From Beta vulgaris subsp. vulgaris (Eukaryota > Streptophyta > Magnoliopsida > Caryophyllales > Amaranthaceae), in contig NC_079205.1 of the NCBI RefSeq assembly GCF_026745355.1, forward strand, positions 49,195,735-49,259,734: a stretch of DNA of 64,000 nucleotides, in the 5' to 3' direction. The notes below the pieces were generated by a model. That model made no database searches. It was not told the origin of the DNA and worked only from the letters and a program-made list of their open reading frames with translations. This document shows, piece after piece, positions 11,895 to 22,752 of the stretch. Both the position numbers and the translations under genes were made by a program. Every line of letters starts with the position of its first letter. Position 1 is the stretch's first letter.

Positions 11895-12020
11895 AAACCG
11901 CAGCCCTTCTATATTTGAAGGGCATCAATTTATGAACAAACGCAACCCCTTTGATAATGAAGGGCTATGGTTTTTTTTTCCGAAACTGCAGCCCTTCAGT
12001 ACTTGAAGGGTTGCGGTTCC

Positions 12021-12400
12021 TTAAGGATGTTTTTCGCTACAATCCAATGCGCATTTCCTGGATTTGACTGGTATCTGATGCATATACTCAAAGCATATGC
12101 AACATCCGGTTGAGTGCATATCATGGCATACATAGTGGATCCTACTGCAAAAGCATAGGGAACATTACTCATACACTTGACCTCATCAGGACTCGATGGA
12201 CACTGAGTCTTGCCAAGTGTTATGCCATGTTGCATGGGAATGAAACCACTTTTGGAGTTTCCAGCTTGAACCTTGCAAGAACCTTATCAATATAAGTCTA
12301 TTGACTAAGTCCAATCAACCTTTTTAATCTATCTCTATAGATATTTATTCCCAATATGTACTCTGCCTCTCCTAGGTCTTTCATAGAGAAACAATTTTTT
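12021..12400 (-). pseudogene. Ty1/copia reverse transcriptase C-terminal fragment
   Basis: Read leftward from about 12400: FSMKDLGEAEYILGI, IYRDRLKRLIGLSQ, a stop, YIDKVLARF, then SSPDEVKCMSNVPYAFAVGS and DVAYALSI, ending at AHWIVAKNILK, where the CACTA remnant begins. These are the standard blocks after the YVDD active site; YVDD itself is not preserved. It belongs to the same element as 9081-9433. Confidence 0.9.
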
Positions 12401-13655
12401 TTTAATGTTAATTTGTTGACAATTGACCAGCAGCACAAGGCTCCACTCAACAGCCAACTCCACATCACACACGAAATATGCTCCCCACCATGTTAGAGAT
12501 CTCAAAACTAGCGTTCATGATTAACGCTCCTACTGCTTGATGAAACCAACGAGCCACCACCCAACCAGTAGCCTAAATCAAAGCCACCGGTCATTACCCA
12601 CCGCGTTGCGCACCATCGGCCGGGATTTTCAGTCCAGCTGCCAGCAAGGTCGACAACAACTGCCAGCAAGACTAACCATACGCGCCGACTATCCCAGTTA
12701 GCAAGGCCGACAGTTTGCGCCGCCCCTCTCCTGCCACTTTCCGATCCTTTTCCACCAGCCACCGTGGCTGCACTGTCATCGGTGGGCCACCCAACTATTG
12801 TTGGTTTTCCCTTTTAATCTATGTAACAATTTACAAAACATTAAACTAATCTTTATTCAACAATTGTTTAAAGATCTAGGATTTAGTTATGTTTTATAAA
12901 ATCCGAAAATTATGGCAAAATATTTGAATCAATAAACAAATTTTAAACAAACTTTTAGGTTTGTTGAGGTTAGATTAGAATCTATAACCTATATTAAACA
13001 ATAAATCTGATCAAGAATTCAAAATTAGGACAAAAACTCAAATAATATTAAAAAATTCAAAAAATTAACAATTAAAATCGGAAAAAATCGAAAAATATTT
13101 TTATCGTCATCTACTGAATTTTCACAACAAATAAAATCAAATTTTTTAATAGTTTTCCTTAAAATTCACGAATAATCAAATTAAATATAAAATTTAACCA
13201 AAATTCATTAATTATATGATAAAATTCAAATATTAGTGGGAAAAAAAATCAAATTATTTCAGCCATCATATCATTCTAAATCTATGTGGGTGATGAATAT
13301 TAGATTTATTTAGCAAGTAAGAAATCAAATCTTTTAATTGTTAAAAATTCATATGAATGATTAATCAAATCAAACATTATATAATTTTAAATCTAATAAT
13401 TTATGTATATAAAAATCCGAAAATAGTGAATTAAAATTTAATTTCTTCCATAATAAAAAAAAATTACGGACCTTTATAAATTGTTTTGAGCATAAATCAC
13501 TAATAAATCAATTGTCTATAATTTTCAATCAATTAATATCAAATATCAATTATGGAAATTCAAGTCATAAATAAATCCTTCGATCCCTTAATTGAATAAA
13601 ATAATAACTTCGCATACAACTACATGATCATATGAATATTATGAATTAGGAAAAA
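12401..13655 (-). other. Copia 5' internal region, no recognisable gag
   Basis: 12420-12790 is GC-richer and carries a minus-strand frame (12762-12508) with no resemblance I recognise. 12800-13650 is very AT-rich and non-coding. The capsid, protease and integrase parts of the element are gone or unrecognisable. Confidence 0.5.
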
Positions 13656-13664
13656 CTGATACCA
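13656..13664 (-). other. Retrotransposon primer-binding site (initiator Met tRNA type)
   Basis: The minus strand reads TGGTATCAG starting one base inside the LTR that begins at 13666. This is the usual plant LTR-element primer-binding site and fixes the element's orientation as minus. Confidence 0.85.
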
Positions 13665-13665
13665 T

Positions 13666-13947
13666 TGTAGGAACATATAGTTGCCAATAGCGGAATTTCA
13701 GGAAAGAAGCATAAGATCGCAAACATAATCAAACACACGAATCATTTAATAGGGATTAAATTTCAAACATTTGTAGCGTGATTTCCCTGTTGTATGCAAG
13801 CTTTGAAGATAAGAGAGTCCCAGGTGTTGCTCCTTCAATCATTCCACGAGCACAAGTTGAACACCAATGTATGCTAGAATGGAAGAGAAGAAATCTCTTG
13901 CTTTTAGGTGGTATTGGCGCCAGTTAGAGGGAACATATTTGGGTTTC

Positions 13948-13985
<38 letters not shown>

Positions 13986-14340
13986 TGTGAAAGGAAACTA
14001 ATTAATGAATTGATCATCTAAACCCTAATATTATATCTTATATATAATAGAAGAGTCATATGCTAGTTAGGAGAACTAATTCTCCTCCTATTCCCCCTTT
14101 GGACTGGCCCAATCCTAATCCCAAATGGATTTGGATTGCTTTGTCCAACTTATGCTACAATGTGTGACCTCATAGGATTAATATATTTTAGTTATATGCC
14201 CAATCAATATTGTCCTATTAATCATATTTATTCTTTAGCAAGAAAATACGATTACTAAAATAATTAGCTTTATTATCTTAATAATATAATTCCTATTAAT
14301 ATTTGATAATTGTCGGGATGTCTAAAGAAATATTAATTCA
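13666..14340 (-). repeat. 5' LTR of the copia element
   Basis: Begins TGTAGG and ends TTCA on the plus strand, collinear with 7341-7999. A (CT)n run near 13950-13981 accounts for part of the length difference. The shared sequence continues into 14341-14405 beyond the LTR border. Confidence 0.82.
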
Positions 14341-14573
14341 ATCTCCCACTTGTTCGAAGACAAGAGCATAATATTAAATTCATTAAGTCTCTTAATGCCA
14401 AATTTATATGCAAGAATTAACTAGGATATATGTATGGATTAAATATTTTTGGTATATGATCCATAGAAGTGAGAGAGATTTATTGACGTAAAGTATGTTA
14501 GAGTTGACTTCGAAAGATTGTATTAGTTCTATGGAAGTAGCATTACAAACTATGTTCAAATATTTGTTATATA

Positions 14574-14832
14574 CTCCCTCTGTATTTTTTTATCTTTCCT
14601 ACTTTGACTTTGCACGTTTGCCAATGCACTTATTCTACATTAAATATCTTTCATTACATATTAGTAAAAATTATAATGATTGAATATTAATAAAGCAATG
14701 ATTAAGATGAATCAAACAAGACCTCACATAACTATATTTTTTCTTATATATTGAGAAAATTCTAAAAGATTCTCTCTAATTGTGAATAGTGTCAAGATTC
14801 TAAGTAAGAAAGATAAAAAAATACAAAGGGAG
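14574..14832. mobile_element. Stowaway-type MITE
   Basis: 259 bp with inverted ends CTCCCTCTGTATTTTTTTAT and the complement of CTCCCTTTGTATTTTTTTAT, flanked by TA (14572-14573, 14833-14834). Same class as 2352-2610 but a different family. Confidence 0.9.
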
Positions 14833-15649
14833 TACTTCTTTATGACTTCGATGTATCTAAATTGCAAATGTCTTGTAACATCTTGATTACGATGGTTTCA
14901 TAAGATAAGTTTAAATCTGTTCATACATTTTTAAGCCACTGAAAATATTTTATGGTTGGACAGTGTGTACTCAGTTTCGCTGATTTTGTTCTTGGAACCT
15001 GTCCTGGTGGGGGCAGAGTTCATTGTTAGTGACCTTGCAGGTTCGTGTGTGGAAAGCTCAGAATGGATGAAAGGAAGAATTTGGATATCACGGTTATAAT
15101 TAGATTTAATAGTCCAAAGGTTGTATTTGGAAGTATTCTAGTTCTTAGTGAAAGATTTAATATTCTATTATTTTGGGAATAAAGTAAATTGTAATCTGTT
15201 ATTGGTTGTGAAGTTATATTGTTGTGGGCCCATAACCCACAGGTCCAGGATCATTTTAAGGTTTATGTTTCCGCTGCGAGTAATTATTAACTCGAGGTTA
15301 TTAAGCATTGATTGTGATTAGTGGATGTTAAGTATGATTAGCTAACAACTCGGAAGTGCGGGCTGTTACAAGAAAGTTCTCAAATAGCCATATAAATACA
15401 AACAACGCGTTTTGGCGATACGTAGCTCAGTCATTTTAATGACTTATACGACTAACATCAACCGATAAGATCATATCAGTCCACTGGGGTGCTATCCAAA
15501 CTTTTAGCATGTACTATAACACATATTATAGTGACTTTATTTTAACAGGTATCTCAAGTTTTCCAACTTCCTTTGCTTTTTGTTAAAAGTTGTCAAATAA
15601 ATCTCCTATCATGCACCCATGTATATTTGGAGAACGAAAGTGTTGGCGG

Positions 15650-15927
15650 CTCATTGATGGAGTTCATTTTGGACTCCAATAGTCGTATTTTAGTAAAGTA
15701 TAAGCAGGTATCAAAGCACAGTCAAATTGGTACTAATGTGTAACTTTGGTATCAAGTAAGAGTCACTTTTCCCTTAAAAAAAGTCACTTTGGCATTGGTA
15801 TATCATAGTGACTATTTTGGTACCAGCTTTTGAGTGATTTGGCATTAACTTACATTTACTTTGGTACTCAAACTTATGAAATTACTTTGGTACCCTTGCT
15901 GGATCCAAAATGGACTCCAACAGTGAG
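15650..15927. mobile_element. Small inverted-repeat element (MITE candidate, unclassified)
   Basis: The left end CTCATTGATGGAGTTCATTT and the right end (complement) CTCACTGTTGGAGTCCATTT form about 30-bp inverted repeats around a 278-bp unit rich in ACTTTGGTAC words. I could not find a convincing target duplication, so the class is unknown. Confidence 0.6.
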
Positions 15928-16623
15928 ATACCTATATAAGCTCGTATGTTTGTTTATGCCAACTAGTTTACTTCGTTAAGTTTTAAAAGTAGGAGGAATG
16001 ATAAACCACTATTGGATATGTTTTGCAAACATATATCCAGGGTAACACAGTAACTTTATGGGAGAAATAAAATCTGCTACTGAGCTTCTCTATTGTACTC
16101 TTCCTTATTTTATGGAACTTGAAAAGTCTAAAGTAGTATATTATTTTAGTGAAAAGAAAAATTTGATAGTGACGTATTAGAAAACCGTTGGGGACATTAA
16201 ATGCCCTAGAGTGAAGGAAAATGAAAATTTTCAGCAAATGGTGAAGTTGAGGAAAATTGATAATAGAGAGAAAAGAAAAAAAATTACCAGTGAATTTTCG
16301 TGAGTTCAAATAAAAATAAGAGTATTTAATTATTCATGATTAAAGGAGGATTATCTGAAAGACAAATAGGGTTTATGGAGCACGGCCAGCTGGAGCAGGC
16401 CCAGGCCCATGTAAGAGTATAAATTTGTTGTAAATATAAATAGTTGTTAAAAGATTTTAGGGTGATTGTGAATTAAATTTTTATAACCAATGTATGAATT
16501 TGTTGACATTAATTGCACAATGACATTAACTGCACACTAAAAAGTCTATTTGGGAACTGTGTGGTAGGTTATATAGAGTTGAATGGCAATAACATTGAAT
16601 GTGAAATACTTTGAAGTATTGTG

Positions 16624-16777
16624 GATGAAGTATAGAAAAGAATGTTCCCATAAATGCTGATGGTGGGATAATAAAAGAAACATTAATAAATTTCAAGTTG
16701 TGTATGAAGTATAGAAAAGAATGTTCCCATAAATGTTAATGGTGAGAACATAAAAGAAACAATAATAAATTTCAGGT
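16624..16777. repeat. Direct tandem duplication, about 78-bp unit, two copies
   Basis: The word ATGAAGTATAGAAAAGAATG begins at about 16625 and again at about 16704, and similarity continues through ATAATAAATTTCA in each copy. Non-coding. Confidence 0.85.
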
Positions 16778-16934
16778 GCGGGTAGTGGTGAGAGCATCAA
16801 TAAATAAATTCTTAAAATGCAGTGTTAATACTCACGACTATTACATTATCCTGAAATTTTTGTGATGTGCAGGCAATTAGCCACATAGTGTAATTCCCCG
16901 TAATTTTATGGATTTTATAAATATATTTTAGTGT

Positions 16935-16937
16935 GTA

Positions 16938-16968
<31 letters not shown>

Positions 16969-17000
16969 TTATATTTATATTTATATTTATATTTATATTT
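16935..17000. repeat. TA and TTTATA microsatellites
   Basis: A (TA)n run followed by about seven TTTATA units inside the solo LTR. The lysine/tyrosine-rich minus-strand frame here is an artefact of the repeat. Confidence 0.95.
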
Positions 17001-17801
17001 AAACATAATTTAGTTTGAAATGATTTATCTATTTAAAGAAGGTTGACTATTTTAAAAATTAAAGGAATTATTTTAAGAATTTAAAGAAGTTAATTAAAAT
17101 ATATTATTTAGGCATGCTTTCAAAAATATTTGAAATACTAATTGGATTTGAAACGGAAGTTTAAATGGGCTTGACGAACCCAATTTCTAGGTGGATTAGG
17201 CAAATGATCTCTATTGATGTTAGGAGTTTTAAATCATCAATTCTATTCATCATTAAAGTTTATTGAAACCCAATTACCTTTTCCTAAGCCCAAAAGGAAA
17301 AGCCTACTTCTAAATACCTTAAACCAATTATTTTACGTGGTTGCTAAATACAACATCACTTTACTACTACAACCCTACAAAATATCTAAAATACCCTTTA
17401 CCTTAAAACCCATTTCTCTCTCTAACTACTCCTCTCTCCACTCCCCTGTCTCTCCTTCTTCCTTCTTCGTCCTCTTGAAGATGTTTCTGATACAATATTA
17501 TTTTGTACCCAATTCTCCATCATATGGGGTGATTTCCCCATTTCTCTCTCTAACTACTCCTCTCTCCATCTTCCCTCTTCGTCCTCTTCAGATGTTGAAC
17601 AAATTGGGGCTGATTCAAGAATAATTGTATCTAATTCTCCATCTTTTGGAGCGATTTGCATGAGTGATATGTTATCAGCTTCATGCAATGCGAATTGGGT
17701 CTTGATTTTTAACCAAATTTCACGACTTTGGCGCAAATCGGTTAGTTCTAGGGTTTATTTTTTTGAAAAATTCTCGCTGGTTGGCAAATTGATGATTTAA
17801 T

Positions 17802-17932
17802 ATTTCGTGCAAGGTGTACGAAACAGATTCAATTGTTTCGTGTAGTCTACACGAAACGGAATCATCTGTTTCGTGTAGTCTGCACGAAACGGAATCATCT
17901 GTTTCGTGTAGTCTACACGAAACAGACTAATC
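17802..17932. repeat. Tandem array of short palindromes
   Basis: Three near-identical 33-bp units, each holding the palindrome GTTTCGTGTAG-T-CTACACGAAAC, separated by GGAATCATCT, plus an imperfect fourth unit at the left end (17803-17825). All lie inside the solo LTR. Confidence 0.9.
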
Positions 17933-20432
17933 ATGCATTACGAATTTGCAGAAAAAATTCACAACTTGAATCGTAATTGCGAAATTAAATTCACGACTTC
18001 AATCATAATTACAAATTTTTTTTTACAACTTACATCAGATTAAAACTCAAATGGATCAAAATTATGGTCCATTGAATATCAATTTAAAATTTCTAGAGAT
18101 CTTCAATGAAGTTTTTAATATCTAATAGTTAGAGATGAGGAGAGAATATTTTTAGAGAGAGAAAGGGTTTTTAGAAAGAATATGATAATAAGGGTTTTTT
18201 GGGCTTTTTTTAAGGCTGCGTTAGTAAAGTGAGGTTGCGTTTAGCAACACCCTTATTTTACCCACACAAGGTTTTCTCTCTCCTCACAAACCCCAAGGCA
18301 GCCGGCCCCCTCCTTCTCTCTCTTCTCTTTCACGTGCTTTTGGTTTTCTTCCAATTTTCTTTCTTCTTCTTCAAGTAACACTTTCTTCTTTGCCAAGAAA
18401 TGTCACAAACACCAAAAGTCCTCCCTTGTCGCTGCCTACTTACTGCCGTCGGTGCTGCTGTTCATTGTCGGCGCCCTTGTCTTTCTTGTTCTTTGATTCG
18501 TTGGTTTAATTCTTTTCTTCCTCCTCAAGTTTTGTTTAAAGATTATGTTTTTATGTTTTATTTTAGTACTAATTACGATTAATAACTTCAATTTACTATT
18601 TTTATGATGAATCTATAATTATATGAATTATCTATTGAAAGAATAAAATTTCAGATTTGATTATTATATTTAGATTCAGTATTAATTATCAAAGCATGAA
18701 TTTTTAGGGTGTTAATTCTTGGAAAATCATAGTAGCATGTTATAACTATGAAATTGATTTAACTTATGAATTTAAGAATATTTAAGTATGTTTAACGAGA
18801 GTTTTAATATTATATAAGTTGCTGAAATTTTAGAAAGGGTATTAATAATGGAGTTTTATGGTTTTTAATGACTAGTATAATAGTACTATGCTAGGTAAAA
18901 TAAGTAATTGAAGTTTTAATTATAAAGAAAACTTTTAAATATTTTTAGAGAGGATTTAAAGTATTTTAAAGTTGCTGGAATGTATTTGGAGTATTGACTT
19001 TGAATTATATTGGTTGTTTTAGGCGTAGATTTTTCAGTAGGCGATTTTTAAGGTGATTAAAGGTGGCCTACCAATTTATTTACACAAGGTACGTACGTAC
19101 CTATGTGTTATGTGATGTAGTATCATGATTTTAGGAAGGAAAAGTTGTAGTATCATGTATAGTAACTTTGTAAGTTCATATGTGATTTCTATATTATTAT
19201 GATTAGATTTTACATGTTCTATGCTTGTGTGCGAACATGTTGATTATGAGTTTATTATCATGTTTGTATGGAATCTTGATAAAATCATGTTGGTTGGGAA
19301 CTTTGTTTATTAATTCACATGGGGGAATTAATATAATTATTGAGTTGAATCATGTTGAATCATGTGTTCCCATATATTATTATTTTCACTACTTTATGAG
19401 GACTGCGGGCCTTGTTTGGTAAGTTGATGATTTATGCCTTTGAAAGGTAAGTTGGATGTTGACTAGGTTCAATAAATAAGAAAGGTTGGAATAAAAAGGA
19501 ATTAATCTTGGATTGTAAGTTGTATGATCACTTATTTAATCCTAAGATAAAAAAGGAAGTTCAGTTATAAATGTTTGATTATATATGTATGTGTTACTTG
19601 TGTGTGTCATAATAAGTAATAAATTGTAAATCACGTAAAGTGTAACTTGGATAGTAATAAACTTTAGACTGGTGCACGTCTGAAGTTGAACAATCCGGAG
19701 TTGGAGTACATGGTGGTATCCCATGGCTTTTTCTGGGAAACCGATTGATCACTGTTCATATTTTTCAGAGGTTCCTCAATATCGCAGGTCATTCTAGAAT
19801 ACGAAGTCGCGCCCGTATTTCGTCTTCCTAGGTGAAGGCATGTTTTGTTAGACAACTCGGTCCAATAACTATTCCATTAAAGTAATAAAAAAATGGTTAA
19901 AGTTTAGTTCAGTAAAAGTTATCTACAGAATGTTAGATTGTTATATTATTATTTATCCTCGCTTATTATTTATTAGTATCATGTTAGGAATGTTTATGTA
20001 TTACTATGTAGTACTCAACTTTGCTGATTACGTGCTTTGTTAGTGTATGTTGATCATGGTTTTGCCTTATTGATCCTGTGATGACCCATTTTGGTGAGCA
20101 GATTTTTTAGAGCATTAATTGACATCTACAGGTTTGAAGATGTTGTATCATGGGGATCTGGGAATGGAGAGCTTGTGTAACAGATTGTTTTATCTATTGC
20201 TTTAGTAGGAACATATTATTAAGTTTGGTTTTGAAGTTGACATTTATAGTGTGTTGTTTTAAGTACTTTGTTTATTTATTATATTTAAAGTATGAAGTTT
20301 AGTTATATGTTTTTCACTGCAAAATTCAGAATAAGCCGATACGTTATCACACGGGCAATAATGCTTTGGTAATTCTCTATATTTCACATTGAAAAGGTAT
20401 TTTTGAAAAGGGAGAAGTATGTGGGTGTTACA

Positions 20433-21866
20433 CATAGACTTGAATGAAGTAATTGTGCACTTGAATGAAGTTACTGTGCACTTGAATAATGATTTATCCC
20501 TAGAAAACAATGAATCTGATAATGTGGACTTGAAGAATAAGTTTGATGTAAATGACAGTCAGTTAGTATGTGGGTTTGATTTGAGCAATGAAATAGTTGG
20601 AGATGAGGTTGAAGAGGGGCACTGATGTAGACACAATGACATCAATGTCATACAATAGTCCAGTTGCACCTAGTGTAGGTATGGTTTTTGGGTCTTGGGA
20701 GGATGTGGAAGATTGTTTTTCTAGGTATGCTAAACGAGAAGGTTTCGCTGTAATTAGGGTATCTAGGAATAGGCGACGTGACGGAGTTAATGAGTGGTGA
20801 AACTACACATGGAAGTGTGAATGTTTAGGAGAGGTTGACAACCATGCTTCAATAAAAGGAAAAAAGATTGTTATAGGTAGAAACAGTGTAGAGGTGTCCA
20901 CTAGGAAGAGTAAAAAGTGTGGGTGGTCCTTTTATGTTGTTTTCTAGTATTAACGAAGAAGGTGCAAGGGAAATTAGAAAGGTTAACCTAACTCATCAGA
21001 ATCATAACCCGACACCTGGGAAGACAAGGTATATAAGCAAGTATCGAAGAGAGGAGGTAAATTGTGCGGTGAGACAGAAATTGTTTAATGATTCGGTGTT
21101 AGGATTTCCAAACTACATCGTTGCCTTGCGAAGGAAAGGAATGGGATTAAAAATTTGTCTTTCACAGAACGGGATCTGTGTAGTGTTGCGAAGGAACGGA
21201 AGTTGAAATTTAGGGGAGGGGATGTAAATACAATGATGACGTACTTTGAGAGAATGACGACAGATAATAAGTATTTCTTTCACATGCATAGGTTAGATGA
21301 GTTTGGAAACTTGAAAGACGTAGTAAGGGTTGATGTTAGGAGCCGCATGGCACATGGTATTTTGGAGACATGGTTTGTTTTGATGCTACTTACCTAACTA
21401 ATGATTATGCTCTTTCTTTTGTCAAATTTGTTGGAGTGAATCACCATGGTCAGTCCTTTTTGTTTGGATGTGCCCTCGTTTCTCACGAGGATGCGGAAAC
21501 ATATGCTTGGGTTTTTAGTACGTGGTTGATGTGCATGGGTGGGAAAGCTCCAACCGGTTTTTATTTTGACATATCAAGACGCAGCAATGAGGAAGGCAAT
21601 GAGGCTTGCAATGCCAAATACTTTCCATCGGTGGTGTATATGGCACATTCTCTCAAAGTTGTATGTATGCTCGATATAAAGATTTTAACGATGTTCTCAT
21701 TGAAGCCATTTATGAAAGTGTTTCGAAGGAGGAATTCAACATGCACTGGAGTGGTGCGATTGTGGAGTTTGAGCTGGGAGGAGAAGAGTGGTTAAAAGGT
21801 AAGTTGTCTAATTCCTCCTTCGTATCTCAATTTCACGCAATCCACAAGATCTTGCCGGTGATGTAA
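20433..21866 (+). pseudogene. FAR1/MULE transposase-like gene, broken
   Basis: Successive frames give an acidic N-terminus (20436-20625); a FAR1-type zinc-binding region with FGSWEDVEDCFSRYAKREGF, WKCEC and KKCGW (about 20680-20930); a linker with DVNTMMTYFERM (about 21220); and the MULE transposase core with CFDATYLTNDYALSF, FLFGCALVSHEDAETYAWVF and AMRLAMPNTFHRWCIWHIL (21373-21660). Stops interrupt it near 20800 (TGA for Trp) and 20945, and frame changes occur near 20625, 21155, 21370 and 21600. The second catalytic block, usually TDQDAAM, reads TYQDAAM. The solo LTR sits in its N-terminal part. Relatives include Arabidopsis FHY3/FAR1, which descend from MULE transposases, but this copy is a dead transposon gene rather than a host FRS gene. 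Confidence 0.88.
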
Positions 21867-21974
21867 CGGTGCTATCAACGACAAAGGCAGTTGCTATTAA
21901 ACAATGTTCGAACTCGACGAACAAATGGGATGGCATTATAATCCATGAATGAAAAACAAAGGCAATTGTCTATG

Positions 21975-22245
21975 TAGTATATTGGCTTTTGGCCCTTCTG
22001 ATTTGTGTTTTATCTATGTAGTTAAATGGTTTATTGGTCTATGAGGTTCCTTGGCTATTGGGCCTTTTCATTTGTTTTTATCTATGTAGTTAAATGGTTT
22101 TTTTAGGTTGGCCCATTAATCATTTTTTGATATATGAGGTTCCTTGGCTTGGCTTTTGGGCCTTTTCATTTATTGTTGTCTACGTATTTTAGTGGTCTGA
22201 GGTTCATTAGCTTGCCTTTTGGGCCTTTTCATTTTTTATTTTTTT
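21975..22245. repeat. Degenerate direct repeats, three to four copies
   Basis: Words TTGGGCCTTTTCATTT, TCTATGTAGTTAAATGG and ATGAGGTTCCTTGGCT recur with roughly 70-100 bp spacing. It is non-coding and lies just after the broken transposase. Confidence 0.75.
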
Positions 22246-22752
22246 TGCGTATTTAGTGGTTGTAGGACACTATCACTTGTTTTGCCTATGTTGTTTATTG
22301 GATTGTTGTTATTGTATTAAATTTCACTTTGTCTTCTTAATTAGGATATGAAAATATAAAATATTGGGTTATGAAATATAAAATATTTGGCTACGAAATA
22401 TGAAATAACATATGGCTGTGTGCCTCGGCTGCGCAATAATTATAACTTACAACTTTAATTTTTATGTTCGAAGACAACAATGCCGTAACCCATACATCAT
22501 TTACAAAATAAGCACATATCGATCCGATAATACAACTGACTGCCAACCTCCTTCAATAATAGAAGCGAACAACCTCCAAAAAAAATTATGCCCACCTCCA
22601 TACAAAATAATACGGCCATAACTATATAATAGATGACAAATGTCACTGAAATTTGCAAGCATTCAACAATGCAATCACGTCCTCTCGTGCTTCATTTTCA
22701 GGTGACATAACATCCTCACAAAGAAGACGTGTTCTCTCCTTAGCCATATTTA

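Larger units (their letters stand above)
9434..12020 (+). mobile_element. CACTA (En/Spm) transposon, internally and 3' deleted
   Basis: The left end begins CACTAGAGGAAAAAACTATA, the usual CACTA terminus. It is followed by subterminal repeats carrying GGGCTGCG and its complement, a transposase-associated gene fragment (11217-11894) and a second block of the same subterminal repeats (11895-12020). The expected terminal TAGTG is absent at the right border, where copia sequence resumes abruptly. The element therefore lost its right end together with about 200 bp of copia. It shares subterminal words with the element at 22753-24225. Confidence 0.85.
7341..14405 (-). mobile_element. Decayed Ty1/copia retrotransposon with extra internal remnant
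   Basis: Two direct repeats of about 660-675 bp (7341-7999 and 13666-14340) flank minus-strand copia coding remnants (reverse transcriptase end at 12021-12400, RNase H at 9081-9433). A tRNA-iMet-type primer-binding site lies at 13656-13664, one base inside the right repeat. Beyond the right LTR, 14341-14405 repeats the 3'-internal sequence found at 8000-8065, including the polypurine tract (reads CTCCCACTTG on the plus strand). The order on the minus strand is therefore internal-LTR-internal-LTR, not a simple element. A CACTA element splits the coding region and a Tourist MITE lies at 8374-8693. It is non-functional. Confidence 0.8.
14835..16883. other. Non-coding stretch with two small repeats
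   Basis: I see no gene. It holds an inverted-repeat element at 15650-15927 and a direct tandem duplication at 16624-16777. The minus-strand frame at 16309-15983 has no recognisable similarity. Confidence 0.5.
16889..20432 (+). mobile_element. Solo LTR of a large LTR retrotransposon (Ty3/gypsy Tekay/Del-like)
   Basis: Starts TGTAATTCCCCGTAATTTTA and ends GGGTGTTACA, both typical of the long LTRs of Tekay/Del chromoviruses as I know them. The flanking 5-mers are identical: CATAG at 16884-16888 and at 20433-20437. No gag-pol sequence lies between, so the 3,544-bp unit is a single LTR left by recombination. The assignment to Tekay/Del rests only on the termini and size. It contains a TA-rich microsatellite, a palindromic tandem array (17802-17932) and a promoter-like pyrimidine-rich tract (about 18250-18400). 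Its right edge abuts the broken FAR1-type transposase. Confidence 0.82.

Noticed and set aside
17214..17624. 136-codon plus-strand frame
   Set aside because: It sits inside the solo LTR over pyrimidine-rich sequence and shows no domain; likely chance.
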